The position numbers and the translations under genes are program-made. Of a DNA stretch of 45,778 nucleotides, positions 26,147-35,477 are shown one piece after another; within the stretch, counting starts at the first letter, position 1; every line of letters begins with the position of its first letter. This DNA is from Lutibacter sp. (GTDB lineage Bacteria; Bacteroidota; Bacteroidia; Flavobacteriales; Flavobacteriaceae), in assembly GCF_013139515.1 (NCBI RefSeq), contig NZ_WTAR01000040.1:1-45778 (forward strand). The letters run 5' to 3'. The notes below the pieces were generated by a model. That model saw only the letters and a program-made list of their open reading frames with translations. It ran no database searches and was not told the origin of the DNA.

Positions 26147-29065
26147 TTATTCGTAAATAATTGCTTCATAAATTAAATTATGTATAATGGTTCTAATATC
26201 TTTTTCTCCTAGTTTGTTATTACTCATAGTTGGATATACTCTATTTGATAAAAATACATATAAAATACCATTTTCAGGATCTACCCAAGTGTAGGTTCCT
26301 GTAAATCCGCTATGACCAAAACTACTATTTGAAGCTAAATCTCCAGCAGCTTTCTCTTCTGGGTTTATTTGTGGCTTGTCAAATCCAAGACCTCTTCTTA
26401 CGCTATCTTTTGCATAATATCTATAGTTAAACTTATCAATAGTGTTACTTTCAAAATATCTTTTACCACCGTAATAACCTTTTTGTAAATATAGTTGCAT
26501 CATTTTCGCAACATCATTTGAGTTTGCAAATAACCCTGCATTTCCATTTACACCATTCATCATTCCAGCACCCATATCATGAACTGAGCCTTGTAGGGTT
26601 TGATGTCTAAAATAACTATCAATTTCGGTTGGTACAATTTCAGTTTTTTTGAATTTCCCTAAAGGATTATATCCTAAAGTTGTAGCTCCTAATGGTTTGT
26701 AAAAATTTCGGCTATTTAAAACATCCATTTCTAAATGAAAAGTATCTTTTATATATTTTTTGAATAAGTAAAAAACCAAACCACTGTATTTATAACCATT
26801 TTCCTCTCTTTGTGGTGAGTCATAAATTTTCTTATAAATGGAATCAGTATAAACGTTTTTTAAATATAAATTTTCTGCAACTTTAATTGAAAAATCATCA
26901 CTTTTAGTTGTTTTATAGAATTTTTTTAATGGTATTTTAGTAATACTATCTATAGTTTCTAAGTAATAAGGAATCCAAGGTTTTATTTTAGCAACGTGAG
27001 ATAATGCTTCTTTAATAGTAATTGTATCTTTATTAGAACCTTTTAAATAAGGTAATAATTCACCAAGTGTAGAATCTAAATTAAGTAAACCCATTTCTTC
27101 ACTTTTCATTATCATTGGTAAACCTCCTAATATTTTTGTGACAGATGCCAAATCATACAAATCGGTTAATTTTACTTTTTGTTTTTTGTCGTAAGTATGG
27201 TATCCAAAACTTTTATGATATATAACTTTTCCGTAACGAGCAATTAAAACTTGTCCGCCAGGAGCCATTAATGAGTCTGTTACAGAGGTTGTTACAGAAT
27301 CTATTTTTTGAAGTAATTTACTACTCATATCAACTTCTTCAGGAATTGTATATGATAATCGCATTAAATTTGAAGTAGATAATCCTGTTCCTTCAGGAAA
27401 TATATGTTTAATTGAAACAGGTAATTTTCCTTTTGTTTCAATCGCACCAAAAATTATTTGTGCTGAAATTTCTTGTGAAACTGTACTATTTTGATATGAT
27501 ACTAAAATAGCATCAATATTTTCAAATTTATTGATGTTTAACAGTGTGTATGGACTTGCAAATACATCTAATATTACACGGTTGTTTATAGATATTTTTT
27601 GAAGCTTGTTGAGCTCTTCAGCAGACATTTTAAAACTTTTCCAAGGATTGATATTTGATTTGTGGTAACCAATAATAACCGTGTTATAAGATTTTAAAGT
27701 TTGTAGTAAAACAGACAAGTTTTCTTCTTTAATAATATCAACTTGTGTATATTTTTTTAAAGTATTTGTAAAACTAAAATTATCAGAATCACCCAATTTC
27801 ACATATGCTATTTTATTGTCCGTTAGTTCCTTAATAGGTAAAATATTTTTTTTATTTTGAACCAATGTTATTGCTTCTTTCATTAAAGATCTATACAGTA
27901 ATTTATCTTTTATAGTAATAATATCTTCTTGAATGTTGCTTTCTATTATTGGTTTAAAATTGTTTAACCCAGCCCAATATTTTGCTTTTAATATTTTTTT
28001 AACTGAAGTGTTTAACCGCTCAAGTGTAATTTTTTTATTTTCTAACGATTTTTTAATTTTAGTTACTGCAGCTTGTACATTTTCAGGTATTAAAAGCATA
28101 TCATTTCCAGCAATAAAGGCTGCTAAATCAATATCGCCAGGTTTTGCATAATTAGCAGCGCCTTTCATATTCAAAGCGTCCGTAAATATTAACCCGTTAT
28201 AGCCCATTTTCTCCTTTAAAAGTTTGGTAATTACGTTGTATGAAATTGAAGTTGGAACTCCTTTTTTTGGTTCTAATGAAGGTACATTTAAATGTGCAAC
28301 CATTACACTCGCTAAATTGGTTTTGAATAATTCTTTATAAGGAAATAATTCAATAGAATCTAAACGTTCTAAATTAAAATCTAAGAAAGGAAGTGTTTTG
28401 TGTGAATCGGTTGAGGTATCACCATGACCAGGAAAATGTTTAGCATTTGCAAGTACGCCAGTTCGTTGCATTCCGTTAGTAAAAGCAATCGCTTTTTCGG
28501 TTACATTGTATTTATTTTCACCAAATGATCTATTTCCAATTATTGGATTTGCCGGATTCGTATTAATATCTACAACTGGGGCAAAGTTAACGTGTATTCC
28601 AATTCTTTTGCAATGTTTACCTAATTGTTCCCCAAATTGTTCAATTAATTTATTGTTTTGAACAGCTCCTAAAGTCATATTCCAAGGATAACGGAATGAG
28701 TTTTTTAAACGCATATTTAATCCCCATTCACCATCAAAACCAATTAGTAAAGGTGTTTTTGATTTTTTTTGATAAATATTTGTTAATTCAGCTTGTTTCT
28801 CAGGTGTACCTTGCATGAAAATTAAACCACCAATGTGGTATTTTTCAATCATACTTTTAATGTAAGTTGTATGTTTTTCATCTTTATTAGAATACGCTTG
28901 AATCATAAAAAGCTGACCAATTTTTTCGTCTAAAGTTAATTGACTCATGATGTTTTCAACCCATTCTTCTTGATTCTCAACATCAGAAGTTAGTAGTGGA
29001 TCAATTTGTTGTCCGTAACTTGTTGTAAGGAATAAGAATAGGCTTACAATAAATATGTTTTTCAT
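26147..29065 (-). CDS. GH3 beta-N-acetylglucosaminidase fused to a beta-lactamase-type serine hydrolase
   Basis: 972 residues from the ATG at 29065, with a signal peptide ending TTSYGQ. A longer frame from a TTG at 29092 is less likely because it spoils the signal peptide. The N-terminal GH3 domain (to about 360) holds KHFPGHGDTSTDSH at about 209-222, the His/Asp motif of NagZ-type enzymes, and the nucleophile Asp in TDALNMKG at about 296. A GH3 C-terminal region follows. The last third (from about 590) is a class C beta-lactamase/penicillin-binding-like domain with SxxK in ASVTK (Ser about 641). It would act in the periplasm, cutting muropeptide sugars and possibly peptide or ester bonds. 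It is last in an operon with murQ and anmK. Confidence 0.9.
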   Translation of the reverse strand: MKNIFIVSLFLFLTTSYGQQIDPLLTSDVENQEEWVENIMSQLTLDEKIGQLFMIQAYSNKDEKHTTYIKSMIEKYHIGGLIFMQGTPEKQAELTNIYQKKSKTPLLIGFDGEWGLNMRLKNSFRYPWNMTLGAVQNNKLIEQFGEQLGKHCKRIGIHVNFAPVVDINTNPANPIIGNRSFGENKYNVTEKAIAFTNGMQRTGVLANAKHFPGHGDTSTDSHKTLPFLDFNLERLDSIELFPYKELFKTNLASVMVAHLNVPSLEPKKGVPTSISYNVITKLLKEKMGYNGLIFTDALNMKGAANYAKPGDIDLAAFIAGNDMLLIPENVQAAVTKIKKSLENKKITLERLNTSVKKILKAKYWAGLNNFKPIIESNIQEDIITIKDKLLYRSLMKEAITLVQNKKNILPIKELTDNKIAYVKLGDSDNFSFTNTLKKYTQVDIIKEENLSVLLQTLKSYNTVIIGYHKSNINPWKSFKMSAEELNKLQKISINNRVILDVFASPYTLLNINKFENIDAILVSYQNSTVSQEISAQIIFGAIETKGKLPVSIKHIFPEGTGLSTSNLMRLSYTIPEEVDMSSKLLQKIDSVTTSVTDSLMAPGGQVLIARYGKVIYHKSFGYHTYDKKQKVKLTDLYDLASVTKILGGLPMIMKSEEMGLLNLDSTLGELLPYLKGSNKDTITIKEALSHVAKIKPWIPYYLETIDSITKIPLKKFYKTTKSDDFSIKVAENLYLKNVYTDSIYKKIYDSPQREENGYKYSGLVFYLFKKYIKDTFHLEMDVLNSRNFYKPLGATTLGYNPLGKFKKTEIVPTEIDSYFRHQTLQGSVHDMGAGMMNGVNGNAGLFANSNDVAKMMQLYLQKGYYGGKRYFESNTIDKFNYRYYAKDSVRRGLGFDKPQINPEEKAAGDLASNSSFGHSGFTGTYTWVDPENGILYVFLSNRVYPTMSNNKLGEKDIRTIIHNLIYEAIIYE

Positions 29066-29093
29066 TTTAATTATTTTTTTATTTAACTTCAAG

Positions 29094-32009
29094 CTATAAA
29101 AGCGCTTCTCTTAATATGGTGACAGGATGTTTAGAATTCCTATTTGTACCGTCTTTTATTTGATGTCTGCAACTTGTTCCTGAAGCTGAAATAATAGTGT
29201 TATTATCAGTGTTTCTAATTTTAGGAAACAACGTGTCTTCACCAATTTGCATACTTATTTTGTAATGTTCTTTTTCGTAACCAAATGAACCAGCCATCCC
29301 GCAGCATCCAGAATTTATGATGGTTACTTTGTAATTTTTAGGAATAGATAACATTTGAAATATAGATTCTATGTTACTCAAAGATTTTTGCTGGCAGTGT
29401 CCATGAATTTTTAGTATTTTTTTTTGAAGTGTAAAACTTTTTGAAGTAATATGCTTCTTTTCGAATTCTTGCTTTATAAACTCTTCAATAGTAAAGCTGT
29501 TTTTCGCAATTTCTTTTGCCGCTTCTTTATCGTCAGCCAATCTTAAATATTCATCTCTAAATGTTAAAATTGCAGAAGGTTCAATACCAACCAAAGGAGT
29601 TTTTTTAGAAATAAGGTTTTTAAAAAAGCTCACATTAAAATCTGTTTTTTCTTTTGCTTTATCTAAAATTCCTTTTGAAATAAAACTTCTTCCACTTTCT
29701 TCGTGTTGTGTAATGTTTACTTTGTAGCCTAATTTGGTTAATAATTCAATAGTGTTAATACCAATGTTAGCATCATAATAATTGGTAAACTCATCAACAA
29801 AAAGGTATAGTTCTCCAAATTTTGAAGGCTGATTTATAAGTCTTTTTTGATGTTTTTTATACCAATTATAAACGGTTGTTTTTACTAATTTAGGAATGCT
29901 TCTTTTAGTTGCAATCCCCATAATTTTTTTTGTAAGTTTTGTGTTTAAAATTAAATTAGTGAAAGTAGGAGTTAGGCTACCTAATTTATTCCATTTTACA
30001 TTATTTGCGAACATTTTAGTTCTAAAAGGAATGCCATTTTCTTTATAATATTGATGTAAAAATTCAGCCTTTAAAGCGGCAATATCAACATTGCTTGGGC
30101 ATTCGCTTGCGCAAGCTTTGCAACTTAAACACAAATCAAAAACATCATATAATTCTTTGTGATTAAACTTATTTTGTTCTTCTGAATTTGTTAAAAATTC
30201 ACGTAAAACATTTGCTCTTGCTCTTGTAGTGTCTTTTTCATTCCTAGTTGCTCTGTAACTTGGACACATAGTTCCACCAGCCTCAGGTAGTTTTCTACAA
30301 TCTCCAGAACCATTACATTTTTCGGCAGCTCTTAAAATTCCTAAACTATCTGAAAAATCTTGGATAGTTTCAATTTCAGGTTCAATTCTATCAATTTTAT
30401 AACGAAGGTCTTCATCCATAGCAAATGGATCAATAATTTTACCTTTATTAAAAATGTTATTTGGGTCAAAAGTTTGTTTAATACGTTTTAAAAGTTCATA
30501 ATTTTTGTTACCAATCATTAAAGGAATAAATTCAGCTCTTACAATTCCATCACCATGTTCACCACTAAATGAACCACCATATTTTTTTACAAGTTTGGCT
30601 GTTTTTGTTGTTATTTCTCTAAATAAAATAACATCTTCTTGTTTTTTTAAATTTAAAATTGGTCGTAAATGAATTTCTCCGGCACCAGCATGTGCATAAT
30701 ACACCGCTTCTTGACCATACTCCTCCATCATTTTAGTGAATTCAGTAATATAATTTGGTAAATCTTTCACTTCAACGGCTGTATCTTCAATACAAGCAAC
30801 GGCTTTATTGTCGCCAACAATATTTCCTAATAATCCTAAACCTGCTTTGCGTAAATTTAAGGCTTTATCAATGTTTTTTTTCAATAATTTTGGAAATGCG
30901 TATCCTAAATTATGTGCTTTTAAATCAGTTATTAAATCATCTGCTAATTTGTTAGATTCTTTATCAGAATTTGTACAAATTTCAAGCATTAAAATAGCTT
31001 TAGGTTCACCTTCAACAAAAAATCTATTTTTTAATTGTTCTCTATTGTTTTTAGTACAATCTAAAATGGTTTTATCCATTAACTCACAAGTATATAAATT
31101 ATGGTTCATTGCGGTTACAACAGCTTCCATACTTTCTTTAATACTGTTAAAATGTGCAGCAACCATAATGTTTTTAGAAGATGGTAATGTGTCTAATTGT
31201 AATGTTATTTCAGTTATAAAAGCTAATGTGCCTTCACTTCCGGTTAATAGTTTTGCAATATTTATGGTAGTTTTTTCTCCGCCAAAGACTTCAAATTTTA
31301 ATAACTCATCTACAGCATAACCATTGTTTCTTCTGTGAATATTTGTTTTTGGAAATTCTTTAATTATTTCTTGTTGATTTTCTTCAGCAGAAAGTTCATT
31401 AAAGATAGTTTTGTAGATAGAATTTTCTAATAAATTTCCTTGTCTTTTTTGATTGAATTCAATAGTAGTTATTTCATTAAAAATGGCTTTAGAACCATCA
31501 CTTAAAATGGTTTTTAGTTCAATAACTTTATCACGGGTTACACCATATTTGATGGAAGTTGTACCTGATGAATTATTACCAACCATTCCGCCAATCATAC
31601 ATCTATTACTTGTTGAAGTGTTTGGTCCAAAAAACAAACCAAAAGGCTTTAAATAGTCATTTAATTCATCTCTAATAATTCCTGGCTGAACAGTAACGGT
31701 TTTTTTATGTTCATCAAAAGCTAAAATTTTAGTGAAGTATTTTGAAATATCTACCACCAATCCATCTCCAACACATTGCCCGGCTAATGATGTTCCAGCA
31801 GCTCGTGGAATTAGTGTTGTCTTATTTTCTGTAGCAAATTGGATAAGAGTTTTTAAATCTTGATTGTTTTTTGGATAAATAACGCCTAAAGGAAGTTTTC
31901 TGTAAACGGAAGCATCAGTAGCATATATACTTTTGTGTAAGTTGTCTAAATGTAGTTCACCCGACAGTAAAATTGCTAATTTGTTAAGATTTTCAGTTAT
32001 AGAACTCAT
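29094..32009 (-). CDS. FAD/Fe-S D-lactate (2-hydroxyacid) dehydrogenase, YdiJ-like
   Basis: 971 residues. The N-terminal FAD_binding_4 domain carries RAAGTSLAGQCVGDG, then an FAD-linked oxidase C-domain with HAGAGEIHLRPIL and GEHGDGIVRAEF. After about residue 590 come Fe-S ligands: CNGSGDC...GTMCPSYRAT and CLSCKACASECPSNVD. A C-terminal CCG-type domain has HGHCQQK, GCCGMAGSFG and SCRHQ. This architecture is that of YdiJ and related D-2-hydroxyacid/D-lactate dehydrogenases that pass electrons to the respiratory chain. Its position between anmK and the GH3 gene suggests D-lactate made by MurQ as substrate (inference); D-2-hydroxyglutarate is the alternative. Confidence 0.85.
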   Translation of the reverse strand: MSSITENLNKLAILLSGELHLDNLHKSIYATDASVYRKLPLGVIYPKNNQDLKTLIQFATENKTTLIPRAAGTSLAGQCVGDGLVVDISKYFTKILAFDEHKKTVTVQPGIIRDELNDYLKPFGLFFGPNTSTSNRCMIGGMVGNNSSGTTSIKYGVTRDKVIELKTILSDGSKAIFNEITTIEFNQKRQGNLLENSIYKTIFNELSAEENQQEIIKEFPKTNIHRRNNGYAVDELLKFEVFGGEKTTINIAKLLTGSEGTLAFITEITLQLDTLPSSKNIMVAAHFNSIKESMEAVVTAMNHNLYTCELMDKTILDCTKNNREQLKNRFFVEGEPKAILMLEICTNSDKESNKLADDLITDLKAHNLGYAFPKLLKKNIDKALNLRKAGLGLLGNIVGDNKAVACIEDTAVEVKDLPNYITEFTKMMEEYGQEAVYYAHAGAGEIHLRPILNLKKQEDVILFREITTKTAKLVKKYGGSFSGEHGDGIVRAEFIPLMIGNKNYELLKRIKQTFDPNNIFNKGKIIDPFAMDEDLRYKIDRIEPEIETIQDFSDSLGILRAAEKCNGSGDCRKLPEAGGTMCPSYRATRNEKDTTRARANVLREFLTNSEEQNKFNHKELYDVFDLCLSCKACASECPSNVDIAALKAEFLHQYYKENGIPFRTKMFANNVKWNKLGSLTPTFTNLILNTKLTKKIMGIATKRSIPKLVKTTVYNWYKKHQKRLINQPSKFGELYLFVDEFTNYYDANIGINTIELLTKLGYKVNITQHEESGRSFISKGILDKAKEKTDFNVSFFKNLISKKTPLVGIEPSAILTFRDEYLRLADDKEAAKEIAKNSFTIEEFIKQEFEKKHITSKSFTLQKKILKIHGHCQQKSLSNIESIFQMLSIPKNYKVTIINSGCCGMAGSFGYEKEHYKISMQIGEDTLFPKIRNTDNNTIISASGTSCRHQIKDGTNRNSKHPVTILREALL

Positions 32010-32020
32010 TAAAAATTTAT

Positions 32021-33088
32021 TTATGATGCTGTAAATATAATACCGCTGCTATGATTTTTACTTGCACCAGTAACACTTTTTAGGCAATTATTTTTACCTT
32101 CATCTTTTAAATAACCTAAAAACGCAAAAACCAATGCTTCTTTATAATTTATAATTGTGTTATTAGGCACTATAAGTTTTGTTTTTGTATACCACTGAAT
32201 TCTATTCATGAGAAAGGTGTTAAACGCACCTCCACCAGTTATTAGGATTGTTTTAGATTCGTTTGAATCAACTTTTCTTGTAATTTGTATTGCAATGTGT
32301 TCAACAAAAGTTCTTAAAATATCTTTTATGTCAAGTTTGTAATTATCAATAATTGGAAAAATTATTTCTACAATAAATTCGTAGCCTAATGATTTTGGTT
32401 TTACCTTATTATAAAATGATAATGAATTTAACTCATTTAATAAATCTTCATGAATTAAACCTGTTGAAGCAATAGTTCCTTTATCATCATATTCAATATT
32501 TAATGAAGTAACATAATGGTTTAAAACAATATTTACCGGGCAAATATCATAAGCAATTCGTTGGTTATTTTCACTCATTGAGATATTTGAAAAACCGCCC
32601 AAGTTTAAGCAATAATCATATTTAGAAAATAAAAGTTCATCTCCAATAGGTACTAATGGTGCGCCTTGACCGCCCAGCGAAATATCTTGTGTTCTAAAAT
32701 CGCAAATGGTTTTAATACCTGTAATTGAAGTAATAGATGGTCCGTTTCCAATTTGCAATGTGTATTTTTTTTTAGGGTTGTGGTAAATTGTATGTCCGTG
32801 AGAAGCAATAAAATTAATAGTTGAAATGTTATTCTCGTTTATGAATTTTTGAATTGTTTCACCTAAAAATAATCCATAATCTGCGTCAAGTTTTGTGAGT
32901 TCTTCACCAGATAAATAAAATCCATTTTTTAAGGCTAATTTCCATTCATTATTATATGAAATTGTTGTAGCATTTAAAATTTCAAAATTATAATTGTTGG
33001 TGTTGGTAATTTTTACATAAGTAATATCAATCCCATCAAGTGAAGTGCCGCTCATTACCCCAATTATATATTTTGTTGAATTTTTCAT
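32021..33088 (-). CDS. anmK: Anhydro-N-acetylmuramic acid kinase
   Basis: 355 residues of the ASKHA kinase fold. GVMSGTSLDGIDI (about 10-22) is the family hallmark at the ATP site; DFRTQDISLGGQGAPLVPIGD and LNLGGFSNIS follow, with ITGGGAFN near 286. AnmK hydrolyses and phosphorylates 1,6-anhydro-MurNAc, freed from cell wall fragments by GH3 enzymes, to MurNAc-6-phosphate, the substrate of MurQ. The murQ gene lies nine bases upstream and the dehydrogenase gene eleven bases downstream, so product and consumer are made together. It is cytoplasmic. Confidence 0.96.
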   Translation of the reverse strand: MKNSTKYIIGVMSGTSLDGIDITYVKITNTNNYNFEILNATTISYNNEWKLALKNGFYLSGEELTKLDADYGLFLGETIQKFINENNISTINFIASHGHTIYHNPKKKYTLQIGNGPSITSITGIKTICDFRTQDISLGGQGAPLVPIGDELLFSKYDYCLNLGGFSNISMSENNQRIAYDICPVNIVLNHYVTSLNIEYDDKGTIASTGLIHEDLLNELNSLSFYNKVKPKSLGYEFIVEIIFPIIDNYKLDIKDILRTFVEHIAIQITRKVDSNESKTILITGGGAFNTFLMNRIQWYTKTKLIVPNNTIINYKEALVFAFLGYLKDEGKNNCLKSVTGASKNHSSGIIFTAS

Positions 33089-33097
33089 TAACTAAAA

Positions 33098-33910
33098 TTA
33101 ATTTTTAAAATTGTCTAACACATTTTTTACATTTTTATGCTTTTCTAAAAGGACTAATGCTAATTCTTTTTCAATACCAAGTTCGTCCATCAACATTTTT
33201 ACACCACGCTTAACTAATTTGTTATTGTTTAGCTGCATGTTAATCATTTTATTGCCTTTAACTCTTCCTAATTTAATCATTACAGAAGTAGAAATCATGT
33301 TTAAGGCCAATTTTTGAGCTGTTCCGGCTTTCATTCTTGTGCTTCCGGTCACAAATTCAGGACCAACAATTAATTCAATTGATATGTCTGCCACTTCAGA
33401 TAAAGGGCTATTTTCATTACAAACAATACATCCTGTTGCTATGTTGTGTTTATTGGCTTCTTTAAGTGCTCCAATTACATAAGGAGTTGTTCCTGAGGCA
33501 GCAATACCAACTAAAACATCTTTATCAGAAATATTATATGTATTTAAATCGTCCCAAGCTAAATTAACATCGTCTTCTGCATTTTCAACGGCTTTTCTAA
33601 GTGCTGAATCACCACCAGCAATTAAACCAATAACCCAATTATCTGGAACGCCAAAAGTTGGTGGGCATTCGGAAGCGTCCAAAACACCTAATCTCCCGCT
33701 AGTTCCAGCACCAATATAAAATAATCGCCCGGCTTTATTCATCTTTTGATAAATAACATCAACCAATGCCTCAATAGAAGGAATCATTTTTTCTATAGCA
33801 TTTGGAACTGTTTTATCTTCAGCATTTATATTTGTGAGTAGTTCTAATGTACTCATTTTTTCAAGGTGATTATAATTTGAAGGTTGTTCAGTTGTTGGTT
33901 TGTTTTTCAT
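33098..33910 (-). CDS. murQ: N-acetylmuramic acid 6-phosphate etherase
   Basis: 270 residues with an SIS sugar-phosphate fold. Motifs are EKMSTLELL near the start, YIGAGTSGRLGVLDASECPPTFG (about 66-88), AASGTTPYVIGAL and the family signature TGSTRMKAGTAQKLALNMIST (about 187-207). It cleaves the lactyl ether of MurNAc-6-phosphate, giving GlcNAc-6-phosphate and D-lactate. It is slightly shorter than the ~300-residue enterobacterial enzyme, apparently at the C-terminal helical part, with all catalytic motifs kept. It is the first gene of the recycling operon. A TAAATTTG -7-like box lies at 33970-33963, about 50 bases upstream, without a clear TTG element. Confidence 0.96.
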   Translation of the reverse strand: MKNKPTTEQPSNYNHLEKMSTLELLTNINAEDKTVPNAIEKMIPSIEALVDVIYQKMNKAGRLFYIGAGTSGRLGVLDASECPPTFGVPDNWVIGLIAGGDSALRKAVENAEDDVNLAWDDLNTYNISDKDVLVGIAASGTTPYVIGALKEANKHNIATGCIVCNENSPLSEVADISIELIVGPEFVTGSTRMKAGTAQKLALNMISTSVMIKLGRVKGNKMINMQLNNNKLVKRGVKMLMDELGIEKELALVLLEKHKNVKNVLDNFKN

Positions 33911-34053
33911 ATTGTGTTTAGGGTTGTTAACTAAAATATGGTGAATGGTACTTTTTGAAATTCAAATTTAAAATATTTTAGGACCTAAATTGGTAATATT
34001 TTAATAAACTGAAAATAATTGACTAACAATTTTGATTTGAAGGAGTAATTTAG

Positions 34054-34093
34054 ACTTTAGAGTACTTTTTTAACTAAATTTAAACTCTAAAGT
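34054..34093. promoter_or_regulatory. Perfect 10-bp inverted repeat just upstream of the SGNH hydrolase gene
   Basis: ACTTTAGAGT (34054-34063) and ACTCTAAAGT (34084-34093) are exact reverse complements with a 20-base A/T-rich spacer. The second arm ends seven bases before the ATG, where a ribosome would bind. It could be an operator or a leader hairpin that hides the start. Its sequence is seen; its role is inferred. Confidence 0.5.
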
Positions 34094-34100
34094 AACTATA

Positions 34101-34754
34101 ATGAAAATAAAAAAAACCTTTATCTTATTCTTAATTGTTTCACTAAGCTCTTTTGCACAAGAAGATGAAAAAATTTGGCAGGCTGAAATTGATGCGTTTG
34201 ATCTTTTAGATAATAATGAACCAATGCAAAAAGGAATTCTTTTCACAGGAAGTTCATCAATAAGACTTTGGAAAAATCCAGAAAAAGATTTTAATAATCC
34301 TAAAATTTTGAACAGAGGTTTTGGTGGTTCTCAAATTATTGATTTAATTGAAAATTTTGATCAAATAATTTTAAAATATAACCCCCAAAAAGTAGTTATT
34401 TATTCTGGTGATAATGATGTTCAAACCGGTAAATCTGCAGAGATAGTCTTTGGAGATTTTTGTGCTTTGTACGGTATGATTAAGGCAAAGTTACCAAATG
34501 CAAAGGTGTATTTTATTGCTATTAAACCAAGTTTAAATCGTTGGAGTAAAGTATTGGAAATGAAAAAAGCCAACACAATGATTAATGAATATTTAAATTC
34601 AAAACAAAACGCAATTTTTGTAGATGTTTTTTCACCTATGATTGGTGAAAATGGAATGCCTTCAGAAAAATGGTTTATTGAAGACGGATTACATATGACA
34701 GCAGATGGTTATAAACTTTGGACAGAAATTTTAGCTCCCTACTTATTGGAATAG
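34101..34754 (+). CDS. Exported SGNH/GDSL-family hydrolase
   Basis: 217 residues with a signal peptide (about 1-19, ending SSFAQ). SGNH blocks are visible: block I as FTGSSSIRLW with the presumed nucleophile Ser52, block II as GFGGSQ, block III as GDND with Asn105, and block V as DGLHMTADGY with Asp195 and His198. Such periplasmic or secreted SGNH hydrolases often remove acetyl or acyl groups from glycans. It stands alone, opposite in direction to the recycling operon, with a 10-bp inverted repeat directly before its ATG. The substrate is unknown. An esterase of cell wall sugars would fit the neighbourhood but is not shown. Confidence 0.85.
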   Translation: MKIKKTFILFLIVSLSSFAQEDEKIWQAEIDAFDLLDNNEPMQKGILFTGSSSIRLWKNPEKDFNNPKILNRGFGGSQIIDLIENFDQIILKYNPQKVVIYSGDNDVQTGKSAEIVFGDFCALYGMIKAKLPNAKVYFIAIKPSLNRWSKVLEMKKANTMINEYLNSKQNAIFVDVFSPMIGENGMPSEKWFIEDGLHMTADGYKLWTEILAPYLLE

Positions 34755-34919
34755 AAATTTTAATATCCATTAAAGTTAGATTAAGTTTTGGATTCTCTCT
34801 ACCTGTTTCTATGGTGTCTTTTTTATTAGCTAGAACAATAATCTCTTTGAAAACACCTTCTAAGAAGATTTCAAAAGTTTCGAGCTAACATAATCATCTT
34901 CTAGGATAAGCAAATTCAA
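34755..34919 (-). pseudogene. Receiver-domain (response regulator) fragment, frameshifted
   Basis: On the minus strand two frames together spell a broken receiver domain. One frame gives LNLLILEDDYVSSKLL, the acidic-pocket start of such domains. After a stop and frame change the other gives EIIVLANKKDTIETG then NPKLNLTLMDIKIS, matching the region with the phospho-acceptor Asp (LMD). Nothing recognisable follows, so only about half a domain is left. It abuts the truncated ATP-binding gene to its right. I see no start codon or complete frame, so it is debris of a response regulator or hybrid kinase. Confidence 0.6.
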
Positions 34920-34920
34920 T

Positions 34921-35106
34921 TTATTTGTTTTTTAATTCAATTCTTTCAAGAAACCATTCCAGTTCATCATTCGGTTTTTTGTTAGCGAGAAATAATGTGT
35001 TATTCCATTTGTCAATTGAAAAGATAATTCCTTTATTCTTCTTTTTCAATTCGGTTGAGTATGTTGTTTTTCCAGAGCCTGTATTTCCAACTATTAGGTG
35101 AATCAT
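34921..35106 (-). pseudogene. Truncated P-loop ATP-binding protein
   Basis: 61 codons beginning MIHLIVGNTGSGKTTYS, a textbook Walker A. The sequence continues FSIDKWNNTLFL and LEWFLERIE and then stops after ELKNK. Related small kinase-like ATP-binding proteins are, to my recollection, about 150 residues, so the Walker B and lid parts appear to be missing. The break falls where the receiver-domain fragment begins, which suggests that a deletion or rearrangement joined two unrelated gene pieces. A short functional peptide cannot be excluded but is unlikely. Confidence 0.6.
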
Positions 35107-35477
35107 TTGGTTGTCTTATATGTTTGGTTAATGGATTATAGTTATGGTTTTATTGTGACAAATCCGCTAGGGTTTTCAAGCTGTTAGATTAGGTTAAATT
35201 TATAAAATGTTAGTAGGGTTATTACTATATGTAGCAATGAATTATACACGTCTTAAGTTTACAATTCACTAATTTTAATTATAAATCATCCGTAAAACAG
35301 GAGGTATTTTGGCTACAATAAATAGGCTTGTCGTTTGTTTTTTTAATATAATCACAAATATTATATGGTGTTATTTGCATGCTTATCTATAAATTTACAT
35401 CCGAATTTATTATTTTTTATACTTAAAATAATGTTTGAATAATTTAACAACTCCAAACTAAAATTAAGGTATTTACA
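35107..35477. other. Gene-poor stretch, possible dispersed intergenic element
   Basis: No coding frame is supported here. The part at about 35145-35290 (with CCGCTAGGGTTTTCAAGC, TAGTAGGGTTATTAC and GTAGCAATGAATTATACACG) has higher sequence complexity than ordinary A/T-rich spacer and recalls non-coding units I associate with variable gene-cassette regions of flavobacterial genomes. That resemblance is from memory and unverified. The rest, up to the stop of the next gene, is A/T-rich with nothing recognisable. Confidence 0.3.

Noticed and set aside
29066-29092. TTG start for the GH3 fusion protein
   Set aside because: The ATG at 29065 opens a clean signal peptide; the extra residues would spoil it.
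30808-31320. 170-codon open frame on the plus strand, antisense to the dehydrogenase gene
   Set aside because: It lies wholly inside the well-supported FAD/Fe-S dehydrogenase gene, has no recognisable domain and mirrors its codons.
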